A stretch of 64,000 bases of DNA from contig JACEVL010000144.1 in the NCBI GenBank assembly GCA_020284085.1, positions 747,501 through 811,500 of the forward strand. The letters run 5' to 3'. Positions 27,990 through 39,664 of the stretch are shown in pieces (positions within the stretch are counted from its first letter, which is position 1; every line of letters starts with the position of its first letter). Under the pieces are notes generated by a model, which was not told the origin of the DNA, made no database searches, and was given only the letters and a program-made list of their open reading frames with translations. A program made the position numbers and the translations under genes. Source of the DNA: Aporrectodea caliginosa. Lineage: Eukaryota > Annelida > Clitellata > Crassiclitellata > Lumbricidae.

Positions 27990-28400
27990 CTCTTGCCCCT
28001 GGGCGCTGAATAATATGTAGGGCATTTAAAGTCAATATACAGGAATATAATTATGTAGGAGCGAAGACACAATAAATTTTTGATTGTTAGGCCAAAGGAA
28101 ATAGAAGGGCGCTGGAGAAGAATATGGTGGTCGACAGAGTCGAACGCAGAGCTAACATCAGAGAGGGCCGGAAGAGAGATCTGTCCAGCATCCATAGCGC
28201 CATAGAAATCAGAGAGGAGGCCGATTAAGATGGTCTCCGTAGAGTGGTTCTTTCGAAACCCAGATTGGCGAGAAAGGTGCAAACCATTAACATCCAAGTA
28301 AACAATCAGCTGATTTGCAATAGGCCTAATACTTTCAAGAATCTTAAAGAGGAACGGTTACTATGGCGATCTGGCAAGAATAATATTATTAGCTAGATCA
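27990..28400 (-). mobile_element. L2/CR1-like LINE reverse transcriptase fragment
   Basis: Minus-strand translation shows QSGFRKNHSTETILIGLLSD, then ISLPALSDVSSAFDSVDHHI and LLQRPSISFGLTIKNLLCLRSY, the finger/palm start of a non-LTR reverse transcriptase (SGFRKxHSTET and DLSxAFDxVDHxILL blocks). It is truncated at both ends. Confidence 0.8.
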
Positions 28401-28468
28401 CTATTTTGGGTCCAGGCTCTCTCGCTTCAGAACCGGGTGTCAAATATACGTTTCTGCGAAGTCTGCAG

Positions 28469-28470
<2 letters not shown>

Positions 28471-28553
<83 letters not shown>

Positions 28554-28586
28554 CAACAACAACAACAAATAACAATAATAATAATA

Positions 28587-28655
<69 letters not shown>
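28471..28655 (+). repeat. (AAT)n microsatellite with an AAC block
   Basis: Pure AAT with an ACAACAACA interval at 28549-28571. The mirrored open frames (poly-I, poly-N, poly-L) are artefacts. Confidence 0.95.
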
Positions 28656-29285
28656 TCTTTTCTTTTAATGAAGCGCCTGATAAACGCACTGCGCTGTACA
28701 TTTAGATGCGCCTCCCGAATCGAGCGATTGCACAGCGCAGTGTGAAACGGAAGGATGACATCGATGAGCTCCAGTGTACCCGGTACCAGAAACGTAGTGA
28801 GGCCTACCGTGATCTAGTTTGCAGAACTTAGAAACAGATGAAACTTCAAATCCACTCCTCGCAATTGATTATAAAAATTTGCCTCAAATGAAAGTAAACC
28901 AATCCATGTCCACCAGAAGCGGAGGTGAAAAAGTTTTTTTTCGGTTTTTGTTTTTTGGAGTTTTTCTTAAAAGACAAGAAACAAAAAAACACAAATATGG
29001 TTTTTTGGTTTTTTATCAATTAAATTCTTTGTTTTTGTAAGAGTTATTTTAATAACATATTGATTTAATGTTTTTCAATTTAGGCTACCATGCACTTAGG
29101 CCCTACTGATAGCCCTACCAGTGTTCATTTTGAACTAAGTGACGATGAATCTGAACAGTCTAAGATTGATGCAGATAGGCCTACATGTGAATAATTTTAA
29201 CGTTTTCAAACTTTGAGCCTTCAGACAATTACAGCCTGAAATACATAGGCTTAACGATGACTATCTTGATTAAATTAAGCCTAAC
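28656..29285. other. Spacer, no gene seen
   Basis: T-rich homopolymer runs at 28930-29040. No exon or repeat class recognised. Confidence 0.4.
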
Positions 29286-29291
29286 ACCAAC

Positions 29292-29524
29292 AATGGGGGA
29301 CTCTGTAAAAATGGCTGCTATAGGTGGCGCCAGGATGGGATACAGTTTGGCTACTCTAGGTAAAATGTGTGCTCTGTTGTGCGGTAGGTTTATTTCATAG
29401 ACATCTTACATTTAATATATGATGTCTATGGTTTATTTACGCTAAAGTTGTCTATAGTTTGACCACATCACATACTGGCGACGCCTATCGCCGCTTAAAG
29501 GAACTGCTCACAGAGTCCCCCATT
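29292..29524. mobile_element. MITE with inverted ends
   Basis: ATGGGGGACTCTGT at 29293 and ACAGAGTCCCCCAT ending about 29523 are perfect inverted repeats. A second inverted pair lies just inside (GGTGGCGCCAG / CTGGCGACGCC). About 230 bp, no coding capacity. The upstream noncoding exon of HDHD2 could be near, but is not identified. Confidence 0.65.
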
Positions 29525-30894
29525 AGGCCTAGGCCTATTTTTATGTTTATCAGTCGGTAATCGCAACTACATTATACTGAGTTGGAGATCTCATTAATGC
29601 CATTTTTATGATTTTGTGATCGGAAAATATTAAAAACATAAACAATAAAACAAAACAACGGAAAACCATAAAAACTTCTCATCTTGAAAAAACTAGGTTT
29701 TTTCACATCTTACCAGAAGCATTAACAAAATAATAATTAATAACGTACGTCTCGGGTCTCTAAAATGGCGATCGTGAGATCGTGCGTAGATCGATATCTT
29801 GAGTTGCAATTCAAAATATAGTTCGATGGTCTGCAAAAGCCGATTAAATTAAAGTAATAAGTTGGTAAGATTTTATGTTCTGCTATTCTGTTTAATTGCT
29901 GGTTTTATTATATAAATTTACATGTATTAAAGTACACATTTTAGATATGGCTGGTCTGAAGGTGCATTTTTAATTATCTTTAAAGCCTTATAGGTCGTTC
30001 TCTCCAGGGGCTTCTTCTGTACCGGCTTTCATGAGTTTCTATCTACAGAGTCCTGAGCCTACATGGACGAATTTATGGGGAGTTTTACGGGTTCAAGCCC
30101 ACCCAAATAAGTTTCCGAAATTTTTTATATGCTTTTACATGTGAAATACCAGAAAAAACCTTGGTTATCCCGTAGTTTAGGTTGCTAAATTATTTGAATC
30201 TTCAATGCCGTTCTTGGTTGGTAAGCAATCTGACCCATGTCCATGATAATTATCATCAATCCTGCTTCCAACTCATGAAGAACTTTTTTTAATCAATCCA
30301 GCTTCCATTTTAATTTGGACGATATAAAATAATTTAGCAACTTAAACTACGGGTTTACCAAAACCTTAATTTCTACGCAATCTACAGCGCTCGTGAATAA
30401 GCTGGTGCCCTGCGCTTAATTATCCAGTGGCGCTTTTAGAAGTTTGGAGATTACAATTACATTTTACTGATGGAAACACCAGCCCCCCAAATCTGAAACC
30501 CCTCCGAACTTTTTTCATGGCATACGCCCATGGGGGCGTGAACCTCATGGAATGCATATCTGAACACTTTGGGCCCATTCCTCCAACAATATTTTCTGTG
30601 GGCGCGTATGGGAGATGTAATCTTGGTGGATTTTTAAAATATAATGCCCTGTTGTTAATTAATTATCCAGGAACAATTTCAGTGAGTCCACACTCCAGTG
30701 AGCATTTTGCTGCTGGTGACACCTGGTGTTTGGCTATGGGTCCAACGAACTTGGCTGTACATAGGGATATGTTGACCAAAAGGGCTTCAGTTTAAATATA
30801 CTTTGACCCCAAAGCCACTTACCTTACCACAAATAAGCCGATTGCGAAATGTGATAATTGATCAGTTTCCTTGGATTTGTGATTTATTTTGTAG
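29525..30894. other. Region upstream of HDHD2
   Basis: Holds an R5 repeat copy on the minus strand (30383-30466). A 122-codon open frame from 30427 starts inside that repeat and has no family signature. A putative acceptor TTTTGTAG at 30887-30894 implies an unlocated noncoding first exon of HDHD2 in or before this stretch. Confidence 0.4.
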
Positions 30895-30938
30895 GCCAGA
30901 GATTGATGAGGTGCTTCTGGCGAACGTTACATCACGTC

Positions 30939-33900
30939 ATGCCTCGGAGAATTGAAACGGTCCTGGTTGATCTGAGCGGAACACTGCACATTGAAGACTC
31001 TGCAATTCCAGGAGCGCTTGAAGCACTTACAAGGTGATAAAACGGTCGAGGGGATTTATGGTAATGGTAACCCTCTGGCCCAAAGAGCAGAAGATCATGC
31101 TCATGGACACGTGATCGCTTCCCACTACCGTCCTAAAGGTAGACTCGGCCTTTCATTTGTCAGGTGGCATTGGTAAAATGAGCAGTAGGATGTGAAAGGC
31201 CCCTTGGATGGCTGCCAAACAGTTAAATTCGACTCCTGTAATAACTTGCAATCATCCATACATACTTTGAATTGTAATCATCCTGCGGTGTGTCAGTTTG
31301 AAATAATAAACCAAGATTATTATAAACTGAACACAGCAAGATTTCTGGTGTGATTTATATGAACATAATTAATTCTTAACATGCAGTTATTTTGCACCTC
31401 ATGAGTCATCAATAGGTGCTATATAAATGGCCATATGAAGACATACACACCTGAACATATTTGCATAAACCACATGTGGCAAGGGAGATGTTTTTGCTCT
31501 AAATAAATGTTCTATATTGGATGCTTAATGTTTCTAAATGTTTTGACATTCCAGTTGTGTATCATTCGTGGTGCCTGACATGTTAGGTTACGAGATTCGA
31601 ATGTGAAACTGAAGTTTGTGACGAATACAACGAAAGAACCGCTGCGTCTGTTACATGAGAAGTTAATGCAGATCGGATTCAAAATCGAAAAGGATGAGAT
31701 CTTTACGTCTCTAACAGCAGCACGAAACCTAGTGACTGGAAGAGGGTTAAGGCCATTCCTGTTGTTGGAAGAATCGGCTAAAGAAGATTTTACGGGTATT
31801 ATTATTATTCTGTTATTAGTATTATTATAAATAAATTTGTAACGCGCGCATGGTCACACCGAAATGTGATATCTGTGAATTGGGTATCTGTGCATGCTGT
31901 CAACCATGAACTCTGGATGGGATCCCTTCGTTTGGGTAATTAACTTCTATTGTGCCGGAGTCTAATGCACAAGGCATCAACCAATGGTGCACCAAAACCA
32001 AGCCGTAATCAGGTCAACATCCAAAAGATTAGTCCATAAATGATGCTATAGTGTTTGGATAACTAACTAACTAACCAGCCGATGTAATATTAATCATAAT
32101 GGCAAGTTTATGAATGTGTCAGAACATGAGAAGAGTCGTCATTCATATACATTATACACACATGTAATGTATACATACACACTTTATGTATGTATGTATG
32201 AGCACTTGTTATAGTGCCCCTTCAAGATTTCTACTCAGAGAGCGCTCCCGACTACAGCGCGGACACTGAATCGGAGTTTCACGCCCAAGCGCATGAGCAA
32301 TTGCAAGTGAAGGACTTGCCCAGGGTCCCTACGCGGCGACTTGAGGTGGATTCGAACCCGCAACCCTCCGGCTGCAAGGCACCCAACATACCCCTACACC
32401 ACTGCGCCCCACTTTACCTCAGCAAACGCTGTTCTCTCTTGATAAAGAACTCATCTTCAGTTGGAAAGCGTTTTCTACAAGTGCAATCTCTTGTATTTTT
32501 TAGATGGAGCTTAAACATCACAACGTTCAATATGTTGAAAGTTATAATTTGTTGACTTAGGTGTAAGTGAAGAGAACCCAAATGCGGTTGTTGTTGGATT
32601 GGCACCAAATGTTTTCAAGTACGACGTTCTCAACGATGCATTTAGGTAGGTCGTTTCTTGTCTCACAGTTGCTGGTCCTTCCATCTGGTACTCTCTACCT
32701 GCTTACAGTTGCCCTGCTTACAGTTGCCCGGCTTAAATGTGCACGTCTGAACTTCATAAGCAGGGCATTATGAAATTACAGTTGTAATGTGTATAACCAT
32801 AATTCAAGATTTGCTGTCATTATGACATTACAGTTGTATTGTGTAAAGCGTAATTCAATAGGTTTATGGCCCTTTCAAAGTTGCTTATAGATCTGTTGTT
32901 TATGTCTCGTAAATTGTACATTTTAGGTTACTGTTAGATGGCGCTCCGCTGATAGCTATTCACAAGGGAAGATACTACCGAAAGAAGGATGGACTTTACC
33001 TAGGACCAGGTGAGTACTGAGTAGTCTTCGAAAACACAACACTTCAGATGCAGTTGATGAGACTGTATTCAGAGTTTTGTAGTTTGGAAAAGGTTCTATA
33101 TCCGTTTTGTACAAAGTTTTCTAAAATTTCTAAATAAACAAAGTGTTCTGTAATTGTTAATTTTTTAATGCAACATCTTTATGCAATGTTGACGTTTTAA
33201 TATGACATCTGTGCGTGAAGTTTTATTGCACTGAATTTCTTACTTTTTTTGTCCAATGTTGCCAAAACTTCTACCTCATTTTTCTCTGAATTTTCAAAAA
33301 TGGAGATATGCTAGGATTATTCTCACATGAAGATATGTATGTATAAACCTACTTACATGCATGAATACATTAATGCATACATACATTTGTAACTTGAACT
33401 GCACCGGCATCAGATATGCAAGGCACATCAAACATTGGCTCACCAAACCAAAGCCGTAATCAGGTCAGTATCCAGAAGATTAGTACGTAAGACAGAGAGA
33501 GGTAGCCTATTGTGGATTCTTTGTTCATTCATTGTGAGAATTTGTATAGGTCCTCTTCAAGGGACTACTCAGAGGCGCTCCCAACCCCAGCGCAGCCAAA
33601 TAAAACTTTCTTAAGATGAGAGAGGAATGTCTGAGGCGTTCTAGGAAGCACCAAGGGAAGCCATTCTAGATCGAAGGACCTACCACCAAGTGGAGGTGCG
33701 AGCAAAAGGAGCAGAGAGGAGACCTTGTTCAACCGAACGGAGGGAGCGCGAGCCCCGAGCACTAAGGGTAGGACTGCAGAGCTCGCTAAGGTAGGCAGGA
33801 GCAAGGCCCAGCAAGTAGCTCCAGACTATTGGAGCTATCCTATACTAAGAATTGTCATTGTGTCCAGGTCCCTTTGTTACTGGACTGGAGTATGCCGCTG

Positions 33901-36279
33901 GGGTGACATCGGAAGTCGTTGGCAAACCAGAGGCAGCATTCTTCCACGCAGCTATCCAAACAACTCAAAGTGAACCAACCACAACCGTTATGATAGGTGA
34001 TGTGAGTATGCAACTGGTTAATATTATACATACTAAGATCTTTGTTCTAAGAAGAAAAAGAAGAGCAGTCCCTTAAGCTAACGAGTCCCTTGAGCTAGCC
34101 CTGAGGCAGCCAAGGATATATAGTGTTAACAACTTCATTTTTTAGCCTTGGCATATGAGGGTGGGTGGTCAGTCCTCTTCCTTGCCATCTCATCTTTCAA
34201 CTGACAGTGTATTGTCAGTGTACTCATTATAGCTGAGTTGGCTTGGGGCACAGGTGGAGCAAAAATCTAGAACCAAATTTCTGCTGTGGCGGGGATTTGA
34301 ACCCCAAACCTTTTGCTTGACAGTCCAGCACGCTAACCACTACACTATTGTGTTATAAGTGATGTTATTGCTCTTAATTAAGTAATGGATTTGAATTACA
34401 GTAGCATGACTGATGTGAAGAGCTTTATCCAGTATGAGCAGTTTGGAGATGTTGCAAACTGAGAAACCATCATTTTAGGTCTTCTACATTAAGTTGCATC
34501 ATGCACATTAATATTCAATTAATGCCTCGTAAATAGTCAAGTATCCTGCTCATTAACAGTTGATGAATTCTGCATGAATATTCAAGTTCCATATTGTTAG
34601 GATTTTATAAATTCAGGCTCGTTACTTTTTGACTTTTATAACATGCAAAGTGACACAGAAATGCTAATCTGAAGCACAGTTAGTTAGTTGGCAAGTGAAG
34701 ATTAGTTTAATAGATATCCAGGTGTTTGAAAGCCAATGAGAAATAGTGAGTTTTGAGGCATTTCTTGAAGGAAGAGATAGAGTTTGAGCTTGTGAGAAAC
34801 AGTGGTAGTTCCATTCCTGGAGGGCAGCAACTATGGAATGAATGAGAGGCTGGGAGCCCATGGCAGCCAACAGACCTATGTCCAAAGATCTCAGACTTCG
34901 GGGAGAGACGTACGGAGATAAACGTGGTTGAAAGTAGGTGCGAGTTCTCATTGTAAGGGTTCATAGATCAAACACATGACTTTACTGTTGGTAGCAGATG
35001 TTACATTACAGTAGTTTTAGTGTTAATAGAGATTTATTCGTATTTGTGCGTCTGTTATCGTTACTATAGGATGTTCGTGACGATGTGGCTGGAGCTATGA
35101 AGGCTGGTCTGTTGGGCATCCTCGTAAAAACAGGTAAGCAGAGAATTCACCCTCATTATCTATGCTCTCTTAAATCTGACTTCTATAAATAAACAAAGTT
35201 TCAGTCTGTGATGCAATAAATCCGATGAGCAAATGCAGTCAATTATGAAGTTTTCAAAGCAGAACCTGTCTAATAACAGCATTACATTAACCATTATTTA
35301 ACGATCTCTAATAATTTTCACCACAGCACGGAGATAATTCATTTCTCAAGTATGATTGGTATTGAAATGTATTTTCGTTTATTGATCAACTCTGGCTGTC
35401 ATAACGCAGCTAGTTACAACTTACAAGGTTCTTCATCGATAGTCGGCTTCAGTGAAACGCATTTAGGCTAAAAGAGTCATTCTGGGTCAGGTAGATAAGC
35501 TCATCACCCTTCTCCAGTTAGTTGCTGTTTAACGACACTGTCATAACTAAGATGGTTAGCATCACCCTCCTCCTTTGTCCAGGCTTGGGGCTGGCACTGC
35601 CAGAGTACGAGCAGTGGTGGAGTTATAGGATGGTCTCCCTGGTGCAGCTTTTACAATACGTGGCACTGAGAATGTAACCTTTCTTTCCAGTTTTTCTGGC
35701 CTATCCGAACGGCCTACTTCAATAGAATATGATTTTTGACTACGCATTATGATACAAGTCATTTTATTCGTTTGTTATTCTCAGTTAGACTAGCATCCAT
35801 TATTTTCGATTTTTATTGACCCATTGTTTACTTATTTGTGCATACTTCTGTTTAAGAATCTTCTGTGAGCCATGCAGTTTTCATTATTTTGAAGCTATTA
35901 TTTCAGAGCAATGGGAGATGGTTGAATCACAACACGCTGGTACGAAGAACGCGGGTTCAATACCCGCTAGCCCCATAAGGTTGACTCAGCCTTCCGTTCC
36001 ATTGGGGCAACTGTAGAACAGATGGGCATCTTGCAGGCTGCCATACATTTAAATTCGACTGCTGTTAAACTTGTTATCATCTCTTACTACAATATCATGT
36101 ATTCTTACTGCGTACTTGTCAGTTTGAATTAATAAATGAATATTATTATATAAAATTTCTTAATGTTTTTAGGCAAGTACAGAGAAGGAGATGAGAAAAC
36201 CATCTCTCCTCCACCAACCGCTGTATGCAACGATTTTCAGGCTGCAGTCGACTACTTAATAAAAAACTTTCTTTCGTAG
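30939..36279 (+). CDS. HDHD2: HDHD2, haloacid dehalogenase-like hydrolase (seven coding exons, 258 aa)
   Basis: Cytosolic HAD-superfamily protein, likely a phosphohydrolase of uncertain substrate. Exons: 30939-31033, 31587-31795, 32561-32645, 32927-33009, 33868-34001, 35070-35133, 36173-36279, all GT-AG and in phase. The 258-residue length agrees with the roughly 259 residues of vertebrate HDHD2, and the sequence aligns along its whole length. HAD motifs are present: [11 protein letters not shown] with nucleophile D11; [10 protein letters not shown] (T44/T46); III, VVGKPE (K177); [15 protein letters not shown] (D202, D206, D207). As in HDHD2 relatives, the second motif I aspartate is Ser, so phosphatase chemistry may be weak. 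An in-frame ATG at 30906 would add 11 residues; 30939 has the better context and matches the family. AATAAA at 37013 is a possible poly(A) signal. Confidence 0.95.
31160..31325 (+). mobile_element. SINE 3' part in HDHD2 intron 1
   Basis: ATGGCTGCCAAACAGTTAAA, TTCGACTCCTGTAATAACTT and TCAGTTTGAAATAATAAACC correspond to the 3' half of the SINEs at 26073-26310 and 35911-36150. Confidence 0.6.
31938..32045 (+). repeat. Dispersed repeat R6 in HDHD2 intron 2
   Basis: GGCATCAACCAATGGTGCAC...CCAAGCCGTAATCAGGTCAA...AGATTAGTCC. Related copies at 33405-33490, 48075-48155 and 55325-55395, and a short piece at 6190-6220. Class unknown. Confidence 0.6.
32199..32412 (-). mobile_element. tRNA-derived SINE in HDHD2 intron 2
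   Basis: On the minus strand from 32412: GCGCAGTGGTGTAGGGGTAT (A box) and GCGGGTTCGAATCCACC (B box), followed by a non-tRNA body that matches the fragment at 21893-22008. Adjacent TATG repeats lie at its plus-strand left edge. Confidence 0.75.
33520..33815. repeat. Dispersed repeat R7 in HDHD2 intron 4
   Basis: GAGGCGCTCCCAACCCC, TGAGAGAGGAATGTCTGAGG and related blocks resemble the repeat material at 34690-34960, 38410-38600 and 60900-61210. Together they look like pieces of one LINE- or SINE-linked family. Confidence 0.45.
34059..34352 (-). mobile_element. tRNA-derived SINE S1, copy a (HDHD2 intron 5)
   Basis: Minus strand: TAGTGTAGTGGTTAGCGTGC (A box), GGTTTGGGGTTCAAATCCCC (B box), and a body with inverted blocks around the intron-typical ACTGACAATACACTGTCAG. 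The 3' end is AAGGGACTGCTCTTCTT. Same family as 37113-37385, 43800-44000, 45800-45995, 47615-47910 and 54757-54885. Confidence 0.8.
34665..34965. repeat. Dispersed repeat R7 copy in HDHD2 intron 5
   Basis: Contains AGTTCCATTCCTGGAGGGCA and TGGGAGCCCATGGCAGCC. The layout parallels 60895-61210 (GGAAGTTCGTTCCAGAGTTG...GGAAGCCCGTGGGGTGATG in reversed order), so it is probably one interspersed family. The minus frames are not host genes. Confidence 0.45.
35550..35700 (+). repeat. Dispersed repeat R8 in HDHD2 intron 6
   Basis: CACCCTCCTCCTTTGTCCAG and GGCTTGGGGCTGGCACTGCC recur at 39358-39422 and 46538-46580, with TTAACGACACTG / TTTAACAACGCTG just before. Class unknown. Confidence 0.55.
35911..36150 (+). 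mobile_element. tRNA-derived SINE in HDHD2 intron 6
   Basis: CACGCTGGTACGAAGAACGC, then GCGGGTTCAATACCCGC (B box), then TTGCAGGCTGCCATACATTT and CAGTTTGAATTAATAAATGA. Second good copy of the family at 26073-26310. Confidence 0.65.
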
Positions 36280-37112
36280 CAAGTAACGGTGTGGTCTTAT
36301 CGTATTGTGAAACATCAATGGAATCTGCAATTGCTGCTTGGAGCTGTCAATCAATTTTGCTCGCAGTTCAAATTCTGAGTTTGCTGTGTTCAGTATCATG
36401 GGTCTACATGGTATCTCGTGGTAAAACCATCCAGTGTAAAGAGAGTTCAGGGTCTGTGATCAGCAGCATTGTTATCGAAGAAGGTTTAATGTGTTTCTTG
36501 TGAAAGATTTGCAGTTGATGAGAAATGTTCTACTGTTAACTCGAGCTCCAGTAGATTGGCCGACCTCGGCTTGATCTGTGCTCAGTAACACGATTTGATT
36601 GTTAATTATGGCCTGATCAATTGTTTAAAAGTATGCTATATGTGATTGCTTCCCACATAAAAACGAAAAACCTAATGTTGGTCTATGAACATTTAATTAA
36701 ATGAGACTTGTTTGCTAACTAGTAATAGTGCTTATTTTCACCATGGTTTCCATATTGCTGTTCAGGTGTGTTAGGTTACAGTATTATGATTACAGTATAT
36801 GTTTAGTATTATTGAGTGACCGGCGAGATGAGTCTTGGGAGACTTTGCCGGTAGCCTGCCACTGAAGTAGTACAAGTGTTTATATTGTGATATTGCGTTA
36901 TTTAAACTACTTGGTTTCTGTAATTGGTCCAGTTCACAAAGGAGTTAAAATGTACGACCAAGCTGCTCAAAACTCCACTGCAGATCTGTAGGGGTTTTTT
37001 CTCTACAGGCTGAATAAAAATCTGCACCTCGTTAGCATTTTGTTTTAGAATGTAAAAAAATTAGGAATACTGTATGTTAAAATGCAAACTAAACGTGCTT
37101 TGAAGATGAATA
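36280..37112. other. HDHD2 3' UTR candidate and spacer
   Basis: No other gene seen. AATAAA at 37013-37018 may end the HDHD2 transcript. Confidence 0.45.
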
Positions 37113-37385
37113 AGAAGAGCAGTCCCTTAAGCTAACTCCAGCCAAGAAGCAGACATGGGTATGAAGTGTTAGCGACCTCATTTTCTTAGCCTCGGCTTAT
37201 GAGGGCGGGTGGCCAGTCCTCTCCCTCACCGTCTTATCTTCCCACCAACAGTGTATGGTCTGTGCATTATATAGTCAAGTTGGCTAGGGGTGCAGGTGGA
37301 AGGTTAATCTCAAAACAATTTTCTGCCTGGTGCAGATAAGAATCCCAACCTCTTGGTTGACAGTCCAGCATGCTAACCACTTTTA
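37113..37385 (-). mobile_element. tRNA-derived SINE S1, copy b
   Basis: Minus-strand copy lying between the HDHD2 and PRMT 3' ends. The A-box GTGGTTAGCATGCTGGACTG is kept; the B-box is diverged. The 3' end again reads TTAAGGGACTGCTCTTCTTA. Confidence 0.75.
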
Positions 37386-37464
37386 TCACGATCTCACATT
37401 AGAGTTTCATTTGGTTAAGACCCTTTTCAACTTTATTTGTTTCAAATATAGGATTTTACGGCCG

Positions 37465-39657
37465 TCAGTTTGCTTTGAACAAGACTTCCTGAATTGCCTC
37501 CTGCATACTGTTCCGATAATCAACTGCATTTTCTTCCGGAGCGTTCTCATCAACGTACTCCTCAACCGTCTCTGCCTCTTCCCCATCTTCTATTGTTTCC
37601 TCTTCCTCGTCTTCCTCATCCTCCGGAATTTCCACACTGATGTTATATCGTCTTGCATTCTCACCGTCTTGACTCATGACGAACCGACACTCGACGGTCT
37701 CTCCCTTGCTCACGAGCAACGTATCGGGGAGAACGATAACAGTCTGGCACCAGTGCGTCGACGGGGCTTCAGGTCCCGTGCTCAGCGTCGTTGGGGTTTC
37801 CCCATCAAACTCGACTTTAAACCAAACGGCAAAACCATGTAGAAGGTTATTCTTATTGATGACGAACTTTGGCATTGCGTAGATGTTTCTAATGTCCTCC
37901 ACGCCGACAAACATCAGATCCAACTCGATCACAAGGTAAGGGTCTGACAGGCAGTCGGTCGGTTTTACACTCATTATCTGCGGTTGGGAGAGGCGAGCGA
38001 CCTTCACGCTCGGCAGAGCAGGACTGAAGTCGAAACCATAGACGTTCTTCCAGTAGTCGAAGTTTGAACGTTGGAAATCTTTCAGTGACACCGGGCACAT
38101 GTGAAGCGTTGCGGTCGACGGAAGCATAACCCCGTCTGGCGATAGAAACCGGTCGCGTGCCGCAATCACCGAGTTGAGCATAGACTCGTGAAGCAGGTAG
38201 AAGCCCATCCATTCTGAGATTAGAACGTCTGCTTTGATGTTTTCTGGCAGCGTAACATCTTCCACTCGGCCGTGGATGACTGTGATTTTGTCGCTGTATC
38301 CATTCTTGGCCACGATTTCGCGACAGAGCTCGCTAACATCACTTGCTTCGATCGCAAAAACCTAGAAATGATGATATAACATAACAATAAATTGCAATAA
38401 ATTGATTTGATTTGACATGTGAAAACTCATAAAGCGCATCTTCCAAAAAAACCCATCGGCAGTGCTCCCAACCAAGCAGGGAGGTCCTATGATCAAACAG
38501 AACAGACTTTAAGGACTTACAAACAAGGAAGATGACAGACTTGATTAGCTCACTTCTAACTTTAATAGGAATACTATTCCTGGATACAGGGCCCACAATT
38601 TAGCAAATTTCTGTGCTGGGTAGTGGACGACCTAGCCCAGCAAGGATACCACATACAGCCGATCACAGGGACATCACAGGAATAGACGAGGCAGAGATAG
38701 ACAAGGATCTGAGATAGGATGGGACAGTTCCCACTAGGCAATTTCACACGAGAGTTAGAATTTTATAGATAACCAGTGCAGAGTATCTCATAGGCGGAGA
38801 TATGGATAAATTATGGGTTGCCGCCGATCAGATGACAGTTCAAAACTCAGTCTTATCAGTACTGCCTGTTTTGAAACAGAAAAGCTAAATGGTGACAATT
38901 CATATATGACTTGATCTCAAGTGTTGTAATTAATGACTATCAAAACCCATATGTAAACATCACATTTGGTTCCAGGCAGGTATTTATTATAACAAGGGAT
39001 CTGCATATGGTAAATAAGACTCCATTTTAAAGAGGCGCATTATAAGAAGGTGTCAGTGTATTGTGAAGGGGTACTGATTAACAGCTCTCAATGACTGAAT
39101 TTTGGTCACAAGATTAGAGCAGAAAATCTCCTAACATGTAAAAAATAATTAATTTAGTAATGTGAATAGGTAGCTTCTTCTCGATGTCAACTGTTACACA
39201 CCAGTTAAGAGGTCAATCATATGGAGGAGGGAGGAAGGGGTCACCAAAATGTGGACAAGGGGTACCAATTGGTTACAGCAGAGTAATGTAGTGCAGACAG
39301 TATGGATCTGAGCCTCCCCTATGACGGTTACTTGTGGCTTTGTGGGGCGGTAGATGTCACCCTCCTTCTGTTTTCCAGGCTTGAAACTGGCTCTACCAGA
39401 GTATGGGCAGTGGCAGAGTTCTAATCATGGCCAAAACAGCAACACGACTTTACCTGCTTTGCACCAGCTTTAGCCGCTAGCAACGACAGAATTCCAGTGC
39501 CCGCTCCGACATCAATGACGACTTTATCACGAAAGACTTCACTGTTTTTCTCGATGAAACTCTTGTAGGCGTTTACTCTTGGTTCATCCTTCAGCATCAA
39601 CTCGTGCACGAGAATATCTCCGTAACTTTTGAAGTAGCCATCTGCTTGTGAAGCCAT
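37465..39657 (-). CDS. Class I protein arginine N-methyltransferase, PRMT2/6-like (two exons, 366 aa)
   Basis: Transfers methyl groups from S-adenosylmethionine to arginine side chains. Exons (minus): 39657-39454 and 38361-37465, phase-0 intron; an acceptor TTTTGTCCTCAG just upstream of the ATG implies a noncoding first exon. Motifs: DGYFKSYGDILVHELMLKD (YFxxY region; the usual HEEML is HELML), motif I VIDVGAGTGILSLLAAKAGA, post-I VFAIEAS, double-E loop SEWMGFYLLHESML, WKNVYGFDFS, and THW loop STHWCQT, where the common Lys is Cys. HGFAVWFKVEF and LSTGPEAPSTHW favour PRMT2 or PRMT6 over PRMT1; there is no SH3 domain as in PRMT2. The last about 55 residues form a strongly acidic tail (EDEEDEEEE) not usual in the family. 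Convergent with HDHD2. Orthology is uncertain; family is certain. Confidence 0.92.
38362..39453 (-). other. PRMT intron with repeats
   Basis: The 1.1-kb intron carries an R7-like segment (38410-38620) and an R8 copy (39355-39422) right against the 5' splice site of exon 1. No further exon is seen. Confidence 0.6.
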
Positions 39658-39664
39658 GACGTCT

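Noticed and set aside
30427..30795. 122-codon open frame upstream of HDHD2
   Set aside because: Starts inside repeat R5, no family signature, no splice support.
33565..34964. Minus-strand frames of 80-95 codons in HDHD2 introns
   Set aside because: They fall in dispersed repeats (R7, SINE S1) with copies elsewhere in the window.
37330..37842. Plus-strand 170-codon frame over the PRMT gene
   Set aside because: It is the opposite-strand shadow of the PRMT C-terminal exon.
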